DNA of 64,000 nt from assembly GCF_015767635.1 (NCBI RefSeq), contig NZ_CP065230.1, positions 2,914,001 to 2,978,000 on the forward strand. Reading direction: 5' to 3'. Position numbers and translations under genes: made by a program. The notes under the pieces are model-generated. The model saw nothing but the letters and a program-made list of their open reading frames with translations, did not search any database and had not been told where the DNA came from. This document shows positions 24,674 through 34,844 of the stretch, piece by piece. Source of the stretch: Halomonas sp. A40-4 (GTDB lineage: Bacteria > Pseudomonadota > Gammaproteobacteria > Pseudomonadales > Halomonadaceae). Position 1 is the stretch's first letter; each line of letters opens with the position of its first letter.

Positions 24674-26167
24674 TCAGGACTTTGTCTCTTTTACCGGCCA
24701 TACATCGTCATCGACCAGCTCGGGGCGTTTGAGCACCGAGGGATGAAAGATCGGCTCTTTGATGCCCTCCCGGCGTTGGCGCTCGTAGTCTTTGAGCACC
24801 GACACGGCGATGGGCCCCATGATCAGGATGGCAAACAGGTTGGTGGTGGCCATCAGCCCCATCGCCAGGTCGGCGAAGTCCCATACCACGCTGAGCTCGG
24901 CCACTGAACCAATGAGCACCATGGCGATGATGACAACTTTAAAGACGGTGACCGCTTTTTGCGCATGACGGCGGAACAGGTACTCGATATTCACCGCAGA
25001 AAACGAGAAGTTGGCCAGAATCGAGGTGAAAGCGAAGAAGAAGATGGCCACGGCGATAAAGATTTCCCCGAAGCCACCCAGGTGATCGACCATGGCGTCC
25101 TGGGTAAGCTGAATACCTTCGATGCTATCCCCCGCCGATTCAGACAGTAGCCGTTCGTACACGCCGGAAAGCAGGATCACGACCGCCGTACAGCTGCAGA
25201 TCACGATGGTATCGACAAACACCCCGAACGATTGAACCAGCCCCTGGGCGGCAGGGTGTTTGACCGTGGCCTGGGCAGCGGCGTTGGGCGTCGACCCCAT
25301 ACCGGCTTCGTTGGAAAACAGACCGCGCTTGATGCCGTTTTCCATCGCTGCCTTGATCGCATAGCCCGCGGCGCCACCCACGGCAGGACCAAACCCGAAG
25401 GCGCTCATCACAATCAGCGAGAGCATATCCGGCACAGCGGAGAGGTTCGCAAACAGAATCCACAGCGCGACCAGCAGATAGGCAATCGCCATGACGGGGA
25501 CGATTTTCTCAGCGGTACGCGCTACGGACTTGAGCCCGCCATAAATCACCAGGCCCGCCAGGACCGCAATAACGACCCCGGTTAACCAATTGGGTACGCC
25601 AAAGGCGCCATTCATGCCCTGGGCTATGGTGTTGGACTGGGCAGCGTTGAATGCCAGGCCATAGGCAATAATCAAAAATACCGCAAAGAGCGACCCCAGC
25701 CAGCGCCATCCCAGGCAGCGTTCGATATAGTAGGCAGGCCCGCCGCGAAATACGCCATCTTCATTGCGGTGTTTGTAAACCTGGGCCAGCGTGGATTCGA
25801 TGAAAGCGGTTGCGAAGCCCACCAGCGCCGTCACCCACATCCAGAAAATCGCCCCCGGGCCGCCAATCCATAACGCCAGCGCCACACCGGCAAGGTTGCC
25901 GGTACCAATACGCGCCGCCATTGATGTAGCAAAGGCCTGAAAACCGCTCACCCCTTCGCCGGCGCCCCGGGCCGTTACCGTGACGCGGGCCATATGGCCG
26001 AACATACGAAACTGCATGCCACGAGTGATGATCGTGAACCACACACCGGCGCCCAACAGCAGGTACACCAGAATATAGCTCCAGATAAAGTCGCTGACCG
26101 GCATCATGACGGCATAAAGGCCATCACGCAGCGGGCCGAGTACCGATTCGAGAATTTCCATGGCCAT
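24674..26167 (-). CDS. sodium:alanine/glycine symporter (AGCS family)
   Basis: A 497-residue inner-membrane transporter with about 10-11 membrane segments. Family motifs are clear: SMAARIGTGNLAGVALAL (Na+/substrate site), WMWVTALVGFATAFIESTLAQVYK, GGPAYYIE, and SNEAGMGSTPNAAAQA. It couples uptake of alanine, glycine or a related amino acid to Na+, a common arrangement in salt-adapted bacteria. GGAG lies 5 nt before the ATG at 26167; a second ATG two codons on is possible. It stands as a single gene. Confidence 0.93.
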   Translation of the reverse strand: MAMEILESVLGPLRDGLYAVMMPVSDFIWSYILVYLLLGAGVWFTIITRGMQFRMFGHMARVTVTARGAGEGVSGFQAFATSMAARIGTGNLAGVALALWIGGPGAIFWMWVTALVGFATAFIESTLAQVYKHRNEDGVFRGGPAYYIERCLGWRWLGSLFAVFLIIAYGLAFNAAQSNTIAQGMNGAFGVPNWLTGVVIAVLAGLVIYGGLKSVARTAEKIVPVMAIAYLLVALWILFANLSAVPDMLSLIVMSAFGFGPAVGGAAGYAIKAAMENGIKRGLFSNEAGMGSTPNAAAQATVKHPAAQGLVQSFGVFVDTIVICSCTAVVILLSGVYERLLSESAGDSIEGIQLTQDAMVDHLGGFGEIFIAVAIFFFAFTSILANFSFSAVNIEYLFRRHAQKAVTVFKVVIIAMVLIGSVAELSVVWDFADLAMGLMATTNLFAILIMGPIAVSVLKDYERQRREGIKEPIFHPSVLKRPELVDDDVWPVKETKS

Positions 26168-26293
26168 GCTCTCCAGATTGCTGAATAACGGCGGGAAGTG
26201 CCTTGCCCCGCAAGCGAGCGGTAGTCTAAATTCGCGCTCTTATTCGAGTCTAGTCAGTTTTTATTCTTGTCGCATCGTGGTCATTGCCGAGCC

Positions 26294-27055
26294 TTACAGG
26301 CCCACCACCCAATCTGACTTAAACAGCGGCGGGCTGAACTCATCAGGATAGCCGCCAGGATTGGCAATAATTCTTGTGCCCTCGCGGCACATATCGACTG
26401 GCTCATGGACATGGCCGTGTACCCATAAATGCATTTTGCCCATTAGCTGTGGAAGATGAGATGCAAATGCAGGCGAAAGCACATCGCCTGTGTACTGGGT
26501 AGGAATGCATTCACGCATTGGGGCATGGTGGCTAACCACGACCTTGGGCCCATCAAACTGATCGTCGAGTGCTGCTGTCAGCCAGTTCAAGGCCTCTTGG
26601 TGCAGCGCGTTACTTGCCTCGGGGGTCATGATGGTGCCGGGATGTGATTCGACAATACGAAAATCAGGCATATAGCGCTTCGCTTTTGTGACCGTGTCTT
26701 CTGGATTACGTGTCGGGTTGTCAGCGTACAGGGCAAAGTCTGTCCATAGCGTTGTGCCGTAAAAACGTACCCCATTGAGGGTGACGGCACGATTGTCCAG
26801 AAGCTCAATATCGAGCCGTTCGGCTTCGAGCGCCAGCTCTCCACGCAACAACGGCAGGCAGGTACCGTAAAACTCATGGTTGCCCGGTACATAGATAATC
26901 GGCGTGTCAGAAAAGCGCTGCCGGGCCCAGGCCAAGCCTTCACACTGGCGATGGATATCTCCGGCCAGCACGACGACATCGGCCTCAACATCAGGCAATT
27001 CTCGGTGACCGTCAAAAAACTCCAGATGAAGGTCCGATAAAATTCGCAACCGCAT
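26294..27055 (-). CDS. metallophosphoesterase (calcineurin-like)
   Basis: 253 residues from the ATG at 27055, preceded by AAAGGAG; the open frame extends further upstream but without a ribosome-binding site. The phosphoesterase signatures are in order: ILSDLHLEF (D-x-H), VVLAGDIH (G-D), YVPGNHEFYG (GNHE), VVSHHAPM (H) and WVHGHVHEP (GHxH), giving a two-metal active site. The protein is cytoplasmic. The substrate is not predictable from the fold; members cleave phosphomonoesters, phosphodiesters or nucleotides. No neighbouring gene gives context. Confidence 0.92.
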   Translation of the reverse strand: MRLRILSDLHLEFFDGHRELPDVEADVVVLAGDIHRQCEGLAWARQRFSDTPIIYVPGNHEFYGTCLPLLRGELALEAERLDIELLDNRAVTLNGVRFYGTTLWTDFALYADNPTRNPEDTVTKAKRYMPDFRIVESHPGTIMTPEASNALHQEALNWLTAALDDQFDGPKVVVSHHAPMRECIPTQYTGDVLSPAFASHLPQLMGKMHLWVHGHVHEPVDMCREGTRIIANPGGYPDEFSPPLFKSDWVVGL

Positions 27056-27137
27056 CCATTTTCTCCTTTCTTTAATCAAGGCAAAACCCAACACCGCCCG
27101 ATCCCTAATGGCGGTGCCAATACGACCGTTTGAAAAT

Positions 27138-27169
27138 ACTTTGCTGCAGTGCAGCAAAGTCGCTATACT
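27138..27169 (+). promoter_or_regulatory. perfect 23-bp palindrome overlapping a promoter, PhaR-like operator
   Basis: Arms ACTTTGCTGCA (27138-27148) and TGCAGCAAAGT (27150-27160) are perfect complements around one base. The core CTGC-N3-GCAG equals the binding motif reported for PhaR, the polyhydroxybutyrate-responsive repressor. TTGCTG (27141-27146) and TATACT (27164-27169), 17 bp apart, look like a sigma-70 promoter for the microprotein gene at 27200, so a bound protein would cover the -35 region. Confidence 0.6.
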
Positions 27170-27199
27170 GACGTTGTAGTCCGAATAGGAGGGCCACAC

Positions 27200-27337
27200 A
27201 TGTCTATATCCAATGTATTCTCGACGCGGGATAGCGAAGTACTCAATTTCTGGACACAGCGCGCATATTGGCAACGCGCCGCCAGTGATGCCCTCGCGGA
27301 TTATTGCGAGTCATTGACTTATTCCTTGCCCCGTTAG
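27200..27337 (+). CDS. uncharacterised 45-residue microprotein A
   Basis: A small protein with a very strong ribosome-binding site (AGGAGGG 5 nt before the ATG), its own promoter/operator palindrome, and a good terminator. These signals make it a real gene despite its size. Residues about 13-35 (SEVLNFWTQRAYWQRAASDA onwards) would form an amphipathic helix rich in Trp, Ala and Arg. It is homologous to the 35-residue product at 27596-27703: both share V-L-x-x-W-x-x-R-A-x-x-Q-R-A-A-x-D-A-x-A-x-Y. I do not recognise the family. The PhaR-like operator hints at a link with storage granules; that is inference. Confidence 0.75.
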   Translation: MSISNVFSTRDSEVLNFWTQRAYWQRAASDALADYCESLTYSLPR

Positions 27338-27355
27338 ACCAAAAGAGAATAATCG

Positions 27356-27380
27356 AAGCCGAGCTTATGCTCGGCTTTTT
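27356..27380 (+). terminator. intrinsic terminator after microprotein A
   Basis: AAGCCGAGC (27356-27364), loop TTAT, GCTCGGCTT (27369-27377), running into a T tract. A textbook terminator. Confidence 0.9.
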
Positions 27381-27595
27381 CATCTTGTGAAAAGCTTTTC
27401 CATCCAATGACATAGCCTGTTTAAGCCAGAATTGTAAGAATATGCTTACACACGTAAGCCAAAAGACTACGTTTTAAGTACTAGATTGCGGGTAAAAAAG
27501 TCCTTAATATCGTTTTTCCGCTAACCATGTTGCGATACAGCAGGCGGCTATTTCTATAACACCACGTTTCCACTCGCCACTCAGGAGTCAACGCC

Positions 27596-27703
27596 ATGCC
27601 GTTATCACTCAACGGGGCCAACGTTGATGTTCTCGACGTATGGGCCTCGCGCGCCGAGAAACAGCGCGCTGCGGTAGATGCCATCGCGGCTTACCTAAGC
27701 TAG
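27596..27703 (+). CDS. uncharacterised 35-residue microprotein B, paralogue of A
   Basis: A tiny gene with CAGGAG 8 nt before its ATG and its own terminator 5 nt after the stop. The product keeps the core of microprotein A (VLDVWASRAEKQRAAVDAIA), with about half the residues identical over 24 positions, but lacks A's N-terminal extension and C-terminal tail. The duplicated core, individual ribosome-binding sites and separate terminators argue for two functional genes. There is no palindromic operator here, so regulation probably differs. Function unknown. Confidence 0.7.
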   Translation: MPLSLNGANVDVLDVWASRAEKQRAAVDAIAAYLS

Positions 27704-27708
27704 TGACG

Positions 27709-27734
27709 AACGCCTCTTGATGAGGCGTTTTTTA
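27709..27734. terminator. intrinsic terminator between microprotein B and speG
   Basis: AACGCCTC (27709-27716), 5-nt loop, GAGGCGTT (27722-27729) then TTTTTAT. It can serve both convergent genes; the speG stop lies at its edge. Confidence 0.85.
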
Positions 27735-28286
27735 TAAGTCCAATAGATCTGAGCTGTCGGTATCGGTCAACTGCGCCAGGAAAGCTTCCTGCAGGATATA
27801 CATGCGTTTTACGTCGCGGTATTTGCCATTGATAAAAAACTCCTGCACCAGATGCCCTTCCTCCACAAAGCCGCTCTGCTGATACAGGTGGATTGCCTTA
27901 ATGTTCTCCACTGCCACGATCAGAAATATCTTGTGTAAATTCAGGATGGTAAAGGAATAATGCAACGCTTGGTGAATCAAGGTCCGAGCAAAGCCTTGGC
28001 CCTGATAGTCCGGCGCAATAATGATCTGAAACTCCGCGCTACGGTGAATATAATTAATTTCAATTAACTCGACCAGGCCAATGGCGTTGCCCCTACTGTC
28101 CTCGGCAACGAAACGCCGCTCGGCATTGTCATGGATATGCTTGTTGTACAGTTCCTCCAGCTCATCAAAGGACTCATAAGGCTCTTCAAACCAGTACGAC
28201 ATGATGCTCTGGTTGTTATTGAGCTGGTGAACGAAACGCAGGTCGTTGCGCTCCAGGGCACGGAGCTTAAGGTCGGGTGCTGCCAT
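27732..28286 (-). CDS. speG: spermidine N1-acetyltransferase
   Basis: 184 residues from the ATG at 28286; a TTG six codons upstream is the alternative. The sequence follows E. coli SpeG closely: [71 protein letters not shown] (acetyl-CoA loop) and [16 protein letters not shown]. It acetylates spermidine and spermine with acetyl-CoA to prevent polyamine toxicity and forms dodecamers in other bacteria. It stands alone, convergent with the microprotein genes. Confidence 0.95.
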   Translation of the reverse strand: MAAPDLKLRALERNDLRFVHQLNNNQSIMSYWFEEPYESFDELEELYNKHIHDNAERRFVAEDSRGNAIGLVELIEINYIHRSAEFQIIIAPDYQGQGFARTLIHQALHYSFTILNLHKIFLIVAVENIKAIHLYQQSGFVEEGHLVQEFFINGKYRDVKRMYILQEAFLAQLTDTDSSDLLDL

Positions 28287-28400
28287 TATTAACGCCTTAT
28301 CCAAGTCTTTACGCTAGCGTAGCGCTTTTCGCGCTTGTACGGCATGCAGTATGCTCAAGAAAATGTTGTCGTCATTAATCCCGCCGCTCAGGAGATGCCC

Positions 28401-29411
28401 ATGATTGATCTACGCAGTGACACGGTAACCCGCCCCTCCTCTGCCATGAAAGACGCCATGATGGCCGCCCCTGTGGGTGACGATGTGTGGGGCGATGACC
28501 CGACGGTCAACGCATTTCAAGCCAATCTGGCCGAGCAGGCAGGTAAAGAAGCCGCGTTGCTGTTTCCCAGTGGCACACAAAGCAACCTGGTGGCGCTCAT
28601 GGCCCACTGCGAGCGCGGCGATGAGTACATCGTTGGGCAGTCGGCCCATACTTATCGCTATGAAGGCGGCGGTGCAGCGGTCTTGGGCAGCATTCAGCCA
28701 CAGCCCATTGAGAACGCAGCCGATGGTTCGCTGCCGCTGGAGAAAATCAGCGCCGCCATCAAAGCCGACGATTTTCACTTTGCACGCACCAAGCTACTGG
28801 CGCTGGAAAACACCATTGGCGGCAAAGTGCTGCCTGCCGACTACGTATTGAAGGCCACCGAACTGGCACGCGAGCGCGGCCTGGCAACGCATCTGGACGG
28901 TGCACGACTATTCAATGCTGCTGTTGCCACCGAGACCTCGCTCAAGCAACTGTGCCTACCGTTTGACAGCGTGTCGCTATGCTTTTCAAAAGGCATGGGC
29001 ACCCCTATTGGCTCGGCCCTGGTGGGTTCGCAAGCACTGATCGACCGCGCACGGCGCTGGCGTAAAGTGGTGGGTGGCGGCATGCGCCAGTCAGGCATTA
29101 TCGCCGCTGCCTGTCAGTATGCGTTGGATCATCACATGGCGGACTTAGCCGACGATCACCGCCGTGCAGCGCGCCTGGCAGAAGGTTTGGCGAGGTTGCC
29201 GGGCGTCGAGATTACCTCCCAGGCAACTAACATGGTATTCGCGCACTTTCCCGACGAACACGTTCAGCCGCTCTCCGCCTGGCTCAAAGAGCACGGCATT
29301 TTGATTGAACTACTCTACGCCACGCGCCTCGTCGCACACCGCGATATCAGCGATGAAGATATCGACAAGGTTACCGCAGTGATGGAGGCCTATTTTAGTC
29401 GCCACGGATGA
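28401..29411 (+). CDS. ltaE: low-specificity L-threonine aldolase
   Basis: 336 residues from the ATG at 28401, with AGGAG 6 nt upstream. It is a PLP fold-type I enzyme: it begins with [16 protein letters not shown], has [12 protein letters not shown] and [19 protein letters not shown] with the PLP-binding lysine in FSKG, and [13 protein letters not shown] further on. It cleaves L-threonine and L-allo-threonine to glycine and acetaldehyde. The stop codon directly abuts the stop of the convergent LysE-type gene, with no spacer. The open frame starting at 28335 has no ribosome-binding site and is not used. Confidence 0.93.
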   Translation: MIDLRSDTVTRPSSAMKDAMMAAPVGDDVWGDDPTVNAFQANLAEQAGKEAALLFPSGTQSNLVALMAHCERGDEYIVGQSAHTYRYEGGGAAVLGSIQPQPIENAADGSLPLEKISAAIKADDFHFARTKLLALENTIGGKVLPADYVLKATELARERGLATHLDGARLFNAAVATETSLKQLCLPFDSVSLCFSKGMGTPIGSALVGSQALIDRARRWRKVVGGGMRQSGIIAAACQYALDHHMADLADDHRRAARLAEGLARLPGVEITSQATNMVFAHFPDEHVQPLSAWLKEHGILIELLYATRLVAHRDISDEDIDKVTAVMEAYFSRHG

Positions 29412-30017
29412 CTAGCTGGCGTTAAGCGCAAGATGCACGGCAATCCCAGCCATCATCAAACCAATCAGGCCATCGATAGTGCGCCACGCAATGGGCTTTG
29501 AAAGCCAAGGCGACAGTGCGGCACCGCCCCAGGCCAGCAAGCTAAACCACAGTATGGAGGCGGTGGAGGCCCCCGCCACAAAAACCCCGGCGCTCTCCTG
29601 CTGAGCGCCAATGGCAGGGATCAGCAGCATCGTGTCCAGGTACACCTGAGGGTTGAGCACTGTGACGGCAAGGGTCGCGAAAATCACTTTGGTTAAACTG
29701 CGCGCCTTGCCCGCTTCCGCGTTCAGCCCCTGCCGCCCGCTAACGGCTCTAAACAGTGCCTGGGCCGCCAGCCAGCTTAAAAACACCACACCCACCCAGC
29801 GCATGACCTCCATAGCGCTGGGCATCGTCAGCAGGAAGGCGCTCACCCCAAACATCCCCGCCGTGAGCAGAATAATATCCGCGCTTATACACAGTCCTGC
29901 CGACCACCAGTGGTACTCACGACGAATCGCCAGCCCCAGAATATAGGCGTTCTGCGCCCCAATCGCCATGATAATACCGCCGCACACCACCAGCCCGGTG
30001 ATATAACTTTCCCACAT
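29412..30017 (-). CDS. LysE/ArgO-family amino-acid exporter
   Basis: A 201-residue membrane protein with about six segments. The N-terminal IMAIGAQNAYILGLAIRRE and the central VTVLNPQVYLDTMLLIP match LysE/ArgO exporters, which expel lysine, arginine or related basic amino acids. A purine-rich site (GGGAGCAGGGC) precedes the ATG at 30017. No LysG/ArgP-type regulator is adjacent, although such genes often accompany the family. The 180-bp gap to the next gene (30018-30197) is AT-rich with no evident feature. Confidence 0.9.
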   Translation of the reverse strand: MWESYITGLVVCGGIIMAIGAQNAYILGLAIRREYHWWSAGLCISADIILLTAGMFGVSAFLLTMPSAMEVMRWVGVVFLSWLAAQALFRAVSGRQGLNAEAGKARSLTKVIFATLAVTVLNPQVYLDTMLLIPAIGAQQESAGVFVAGASTASILWFSLLAWGGAALSPWLSKPIAWRTIDGLIGLMMAGIAVHLALNAS

Positions 30018-30197
30018 TGCCCTGCTCCCATTGCCGGAATTAGCGTCGTGTTGATAAATCCTGGCACTAAGGTAACGGGCAGCACTGATAACTAAAAATC
30101 ATCCTGCTAATGGGGTATTAGTTTTTCTTATTTAAAAAAATTCCTCAGAGACGGCCTGAACCAGCCAATGGTGGAACTGATTTTAGCCATTACGATT

Positions 30198-31856
30198 TCA
30201 CTCATTCACCCTCGCCACCGCATCGCGGCTGGCCGCTTCCCGCTGCTCACCGGTGAGTTCGACCAAATGCCCCTGGCGCATTTCCAGCAGGCGGTCGGCC
30301 TGGTCGAAGTAATGATCATCGTGGCTGATGACCACCAGCGTCTTGCCGAGTGCCCTTAGTTGGGGGAGTAGTTCACGGTAGAACACCCGCCGGAATTGCG
30401 GGTCCTGGTCGGCAGCCCACTCGTCGAGCAGCAAGAGGTCGCGCTGCTCGGCCACCGCCAGCAGCATTGCCAGGCGCTTACGCTGCCCCTGGGAGAGGTT
30501 GGCATTGGTGACTCGATCGCCGTCAAAATCGAGCTTGCTGTGCATGCCCAGTGCTGCCAGCCACTCTTCCATTAGCGCCGGGTCGGGTGACTCGCCCGCC
30601 GGGCCGATCAAGCGGTCAAACAGGTGCAGATCGGTGTAGATAGCCGAGATGTGCTGACGATAGGTTGTCCAGTCTTCCTCCTGAAGCGGCCTGCCATCGA
30701 CCCTTATACAGCCGCTTTGGGGCTGATAGAGCCCGGTCAGAAGCCTGGCCAGGGTCGACTTGCCGCTGCCGTTACCGCCGATCAGAAATAGCACCTCGCC
30801 GCGTTTTAACGTCAGATCAATAGGACCAATGGCAAAACCCGGCCGCGCCTCTTCCGCGGGGTATCGATAGGTGATCTGATCCAGCGCCAGCGTTTGCCAC
30901 TCATGACGCTGGGTAGAATGCTCGAACGGTTCATGGTGTTCAGCCAGATCGAGGGCGCTGATTTTTTCGAACGCCACCCGGGCATTGATCAGCGGCGGAA
31001 AGGCGCCAATGGCCTGAATCAGCGGCGCGCGCAGAAATAGCAGCGTGAGCGAGAAGGTGGTCGCCACCTGCGCCGACGACCAGCCGAGGCCATTGGCCAG
31101 GAAGAACACCACGCCGATGGCGCCCAGCATCATGATGTTGAACCAGTTCACCGCGCTGAGATGGTAGGTATCGCCGCGAATGATATGGTGGCGATACGCT
31201 TCGGCGTTGGGGGTGTAAACGTCACGGTACAGCCACTCGGCGCGGTCGCGATTGAGCGCCAGTTCTTTGCGCCCTTCGATCACCGACTGGTAGTCCTCAT
31301 AGAGGCGGTCTTCAGCATCGCGCAGCTTGGCCATGTGCCGATAGACCTTCGCTACCAGGCGCATGCCCACCAGAATCGTAAAGATCACCCATAGCGCCGT
31401 CACGGCCAGCATGGCAGGAGCGAGCCAGGCCAGATAAAGGGTCACGCCCGCCGTCAGCACCCCACCCTGCACCAACTCCGGCAGGCGCACGAAGGCCACA
31501 GTGATATAGCGCACGTCACTGGATAAGCTGGCCAGCAACCGTGCACTGCCGATCTGCTCGATACGCTCGATATCGGTATCGAGGATGCGCTTGATCAACT
31601 GCCCCCGCAGCCTATAGACGAAGTGGTGACCCAGGGTGGTCAAGGCTAATTGCGAGGCCAGGGTGATCGCCAGCAACAACGCCACCAGCGCCAGAAACTC
31701 AGGCAGGATGCGCCAAGGATCAGCAAAGGTGCCTAGCATCCGTTCATTGATATAGGCAATGACCCCGATGCCAAGACCAGCGCTGACCAGGCTGAGCACC
31801 ACCACCGCCACGAAGGGCCAGCGGTAATCACGCCAGACAATCCTCAACAACTCCAT
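30198..31856 (-). CDS. cyclic-peptide/siderophore export ABC transporter (SyrD/PvdE type), copy 1
   Basis: 552 residues; membrane domain about 10-310, ATPase about 335-540 with Walker [12 protein letters not shown], signature [10 protein letters not shown] and Walker [14 protein letters not shown]. The DEWAADQDP Walker B and LSQGQRKR signature are typical of the SyrD/PvdE/YojI group that exports non-ribosomal peptides and siderophore precursors to the periplasm. It is the last gene of a fhuB-fhuF-exporter operon, 27 nt after fhuF, with AAGGAG before the ATG. It is paralogous to the gene at 36388-38040. A role in siderophore export is inferred from family and context. Confidence 0.88.
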   Translation of the reverse strand: MELLRIVWRDYRWPFVAVVVLSLVSAGLGIGVIAYINERMLGTFADPWRILPEFLALVALLLAITLASQLALTTLGHHFVYRLRGQLIKRILDTDIERIEQIGSARLLASLSSDVRYITVAFVRLPELVQGGVLTAGVTLYLAWLAPAMLAVTALWVIFTILVGMRLVAKVYRHMAKLRDAEDRLYEDYQSVIEGRKELALNRDRAEWLYRDVYTPNAEAYRHHIIRGDTYHLSAVNWFNIMMLGAIGVVFFLANGLGWSSAQVATTFSLTLLFLRAPLIQAIGAFPPLINARVAFEKISALDLAEHHEPFEHSTQRHEWQTLALDQITYRYPAEEARPGFAIGPIDLTLKRGEVLFLIGGNGSGKSTLARLLTGLYQPQSGCIRVDGRPLQEEDWTTYRQHISAIYTDLHLFDRLIGPAGESPDPALMEEWLAALGMHSKLDFDGDRVTNANLSQGQRKRLAMLLAVAEQRDLLLLDEWAADQDPQFRRVFYRELLPQLRALGKTLVVISHDDHYFDQADRLLEMRQGHLVELTGEQREAASRDAVARVNE

Positions 31857-31883
31857 GAATAGGGCTCCTTGGCGATTCGGGGG

Positions 31884-32672
31884 TTAGCGCCGACGCTTGG
31901 TCGGCTTGTTTTCAGGTTTGAGTGGGCAGCCGCCACACAGGGGTTCGCCGGGCAGCCTGTATTTGATGCAGCACAGGCGCCTCACCCTGGACGGCGTCTC
32001 ACCGCCCAGTTCCAGATAACGCACCGGCTGGTAGAGCGGATTGCGCCGCCCATCAGGGAGCGTCCTGGTGTCGAGATAATCCAGCAGCGGCTCACCCGCG
32101 CCAGTAAATTCCGGGTGCCGGGAGCAGGTCTTCCCTACAAACTCCACATAGTGACCAAGGTTGCTCCAGAACACCTTTTCAGACACCCCGGAGACCACCG
32201 CCAGCGCTTCAATGAGCGGTGCACAGTGGTCATCGAATAAGCGACTGAATCGCGCCTGGGGCGCTTTGGACGCCAATGGCACGCCCCCGTGGGGCAGCCA
32301 GATACGCGCGGTCTGACCCTTATCGCCAAGCGCCAGCCGCAACGCATCCCCACCCACCGGTAAGTCGTAACCCAATAACAGATTGGCCACCAGCGTCGGG
32401 ATCGAGACACTGCTGAAATGAAACTTCGACCAGATCGACGCAATGGCTTTGGGGTCAGCATCGTCACCGTGGCTGCGGCCATAGCGCGCCAGTTGCTCAC
32501 TCAAGAAGCCTCGATCCAGCAACGCAGAGGCCGCCAGCGTCGGCTCATCAGGCGGACCAAACGCCGGGGCCTTCATGTTATCCAGCGGCGGCTGGCGGTA
32601 AAGCGCCAACAGCGCCTCCGCAGGATCTGCCGCTGCCAAAAGCTCACTCGGTTTGGTCGCCATGTTATTCAT
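31884..32672 (-). CDS. fhuF: ferric-siderophore reductase, FhuF family
   Basis: 262 residues from the ATG at 32672, whose ATGA overlaps the fhuB stop. The C-terminus has [20 protein letters not shown], the C-C-x10-C-x2-C pattern that binds the unusual 2Fe-2S cluster of FhuF. FhuF releases iron from imported hydroxamate siderophores by reduction in the cytoplasm. Its place between the permease and an exporter fits recycling of the siderophore after iron removal. A GTG six codons further up is possible but would overlap fhuB more. Confidence 0.9.
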   Translation of the reverse strand: MNNMATKPSELLAAADPAEALLALYRQPPLDNMKAPAFGPPDEPTLAASALLDRGFLSEQLARYGRSHGDDADPKAIASIWSKFHFSSVSIPTLVANLLLGYDLPVGGDALRLALGDKGQTARIWLPHGGVPLASKAPQARFSRLFDDHCAPLIEALAVVSGVSEKVFWSNLGHYVEFVGKTCSRHPEFTGAGEPLLDYLDTRTLPDGRRNPLYQPVRYLELGGETPSRVRRLCCIKYRLPGEPLCGGCPLKPENKPTKRRR

Positions 32673-34669
32673 AGCCGCCGCAGCCCCCACATAAAGTAAG
32701 CCCCGCCAATCAAGGAGGCGACCAAGCCGGCCGGTATCTCATACGGGAAAATGATTTGGCGCCCCACCCAGTCCGCCAGCACCATCAATAGCATACCGAT
32801 CAGCGCAGCCCCCAGCAGATGCTGCCCTGCCCGGGAGAAGCCGACCAGGCGCGCCATATGCGGCGCCAGCAGGCCAATAAACGAAAGCGGCCCTACCACC
32901 AGAGTGGCGCAGGCGGTGAGTAGCGCCACCAGTACCAGCAACGCCAAACGGGCGCGGTTGAGGTTGACCCCCAATGCCCGCGCGGTGGGTGCCCCCAAAG
33001 GCAGGATATCCAGCCAGCGGGTCAACGGCAGCGTCACCAGCGCCAGTAAGGCAGCAATACCGCCGACGACGACGGCATTGGTGATATCCACATAGTAGGT
33101 AGAGCCCGCCAGCCAGGCGATCACCTGCTGGCCACGTGGATCGCCACCCGCCAGCATCACGCTGCGCACCGCATCAAACAACGCACTGACCGCCACCCCG
33201 GTGAGCAGCAAACGCTCCGGGAGATAACCACTCTTGCGGTTAATGCCCACCAACACCAGCAGCGTCGCAAAAGCCCCCAGGGTACCTACGCCAATCAGCA
33301 TCATATTGGTGGGCGCAGGCAGAAGGAAGATGCCCAGAATCAGCGCAATGGCACAGCCCCCGCTGATACCCAGCACTTCGGGGCTGGCCATAGGGTTGGC
33401 GGAAAGGCGCTGGAGAATCGTCCCGGCAGTCGCCAACATTAAGCCACTGGCGGCGGCCGCCATCACCCGGGGCACGCGCCACTGCATGACGTTCCAGTTA
33501 TCAGGCGACAGCAAATACCAGCCATCAACTCCCTGTCCAACCAACAGACCAAGCAGCGTAGCCCCCAGAAGCGCGAGGATTAAAGCGGTGGCCAAGCGGG
33601 TAGGTGCGGGGTGGCGATGGGCGAAAACACCCGCCCCTTTCGGCGGCTGGTCGCCCTGCAGCTTCAGGCGTGGAATCAGCCACATTAACAGCGGCGCCCC
33701 TAGGGCACCGGTAATTGCACCCGTCGGCACAAAGGCCGCCACCATCCCACCGAACTGCTGCAGCAGCAGATCCGTGGTAGCCAGCAGCACGGCCCCCAAT
33801 AGCGTCGACCAGAGCAGCCGCGGCCCCAGGCGCCGCGCACCAGCCATGCGCACGATATTGGGCGCTGCCAAACCGATAAAACCGATGATGCCTACCACGC
33901 TGACAATGCTGCCGGTAATGAATACGGCCAACCCCATGCCCGCAAAGCGCAGATAGGCAAGCGATACCCCCAGGCTCTTGGCGCTGGCATCGTCAAGCTC
34001 CAGCACCGCCAGAGGGCGCAGCAGGAACCAGGCGGCGACACAGCTAATCGCCAGCCGCGGCCAGAGGGTGGCAACGCCGTCCCAGCCGTTTTGCGCCAGA
34101 GAACCCGCCCCCCAGATCAGCAGCCCCGAGAGCGCCTCGTGGTTGAACAGCAGTAGCGCCGTAGACAGCGCCCCCAAGTACAGATTGACCACCAAACCCG
34201 CCAGCACCACCACGATCGGCGCCAGCCCGCGCCGCCAGGAAAGGAGGAATACCAGTCCTACCGCCAACGCGCCGCCCAACAAGGCAACCCATTCGCGCCC
34301 GGCGACAAGCAGCCCCGGCGCCAGCAAGGTGGCAGTCATCAGCGCCAGGTTAGCGCCCGACGCCACCCCCAGCGTGGTGGGCGACGCCAAGGGGTTGCGC
34401 AGCACCTGCTGCATGAGCACGCCTGCCAGCCCCAAGCCGCCCCCGGCCAGCAGCGCGATCGAGAGGCGCGGCCACCAAGCATAGTGAAGCAGCAGCTCAT
34501 CAACGTTCTCGAAGGAAGGCGCCACTAATGCCTGTAGCCCTATCGTAATTCCCCCTTGGCCCTGCAGGCCCAGCCAAAATAGCACCGCCATCGGCAGGCT
34601 AAGCAACAGGCAGGCTTTCGCGGGCGACATGCCTCCCACCCGATGGGCAACTTGCGAGGCGCCTAGCAT
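32669..34669 (-). CDS. fhuB: ferric-siderophore ABC permease, fused FhuB type
   Basis: 666 residues from the ATG at 34669 (GAGGG 9 nt upstream). Two tandem FecCD-type permease halves (about 1-325 and 345-666) each contain the typical [20 protein letters not shown] / [20 protein letters not shown] and the cytoplasmic [12 protein letters not shown] / [12 protein letters not shown] motif that contacts the ATPase. As in E. coli FhuB, one polypeptide forms the whole channel. It is the first gene of the operon and faces a Fur-box-bearing divergent promoter. The ATPase (FhuC) is not encoded anywhere in the window; an FhuD-like binding protein is at 43004-43879. Confidence 0.94.
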   Translation of the reverse strand: MLGASQVAHRVGGMSPAKACLLLSLPMAVLFWLGLQGQGGITIGLQALVAPSFENVDELLLHYAWWPRLSIALLAGGGLGLAGVLMQQVLRNPLASPTTLGVASGANLALMTATLLAPGLLVAGREWVALLGGALAVGLVFLLSWRRGLAPIVVVLAGLVVNLYLGALSTALLLFNHEALSGLLIWGAGSLAQNGWDGVATLWPRLAISCVAAWFLLRPLAVLELDDASAKSLGVSLAYLRFAGMGLAVFITGSIVSVVGIIGFIGLAAPNIVRMAGARRLGPRLLWSTLLGAVLLATTDLLLQQFGGMVAAFVPTGAITGALGAPLLMWLIPRLKLQGDQPPKGAGVFAHRHPAPTRLATALILALLGATLLGLLVGQGVDGWYLLSPDNWNVMQWRVPRVMAAAASGLMLATAGTILQRLSANPMASPEVLGISGGCAIALILGIFLLPAPTNMMLIGVGTLGAFATLLVLVGINRKSGYLPERLLLTGVAVSALFDAVRSVMLAGGDPRGQQVIAWLAGSTYYVDITNAVVVGGIAALLALVTLPLTRWLDILPLGAPTARALGVNLNRARLALLVLVALLTACATLVVGPLSFIGLLAPHMARLVGFSRAGQHLLGAALIGMLLMVLADWVGRQIIFPYEIPAGLVASLIGGAYFMWGLRRL

Positions 34670-34775
34670 AGTGGACACCCTCTTGTGAACACCGAACAGC
34701 TCGCCACGCGGGGCATAATAGGCAACAGCGTCATTGTCTAAGCCTTAATCGTTCAGGAGGTTAATGATTAAATTA

Positions 34776-34807
34776 TTGACAACGATTCTAAATGATAATA
34801 ATTAGCA
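34776..34807 (+). promoter_or_regulatory. promoter with Fur box in front of the siderophore-interacting protein gene
   Basis: TTGACA at 34776-34781 and TAATTA at 34799-34804 are 17 bp apart. TGATAAT (34793-34799), one base, ATTAGCA (34801-34807) fits the 7-1-7 Fur motif TGATAAT-N-ATTATCA with one mismatch and covers the -10 box. It may also control the divergent fhuB operon. Confidence 0.75.
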
Positions 34808-34844
34808 CTACAATTGACTCCTTATATAAAAAGTAGGCATCACA

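Noticed and set aside
27433..27450. Inverted repeat TGTAAG-N6-CTTACA before microprotein B
   Set aside because: Short and about 150 bp from the gene; could be chance or an operator, with nothing else to support it.
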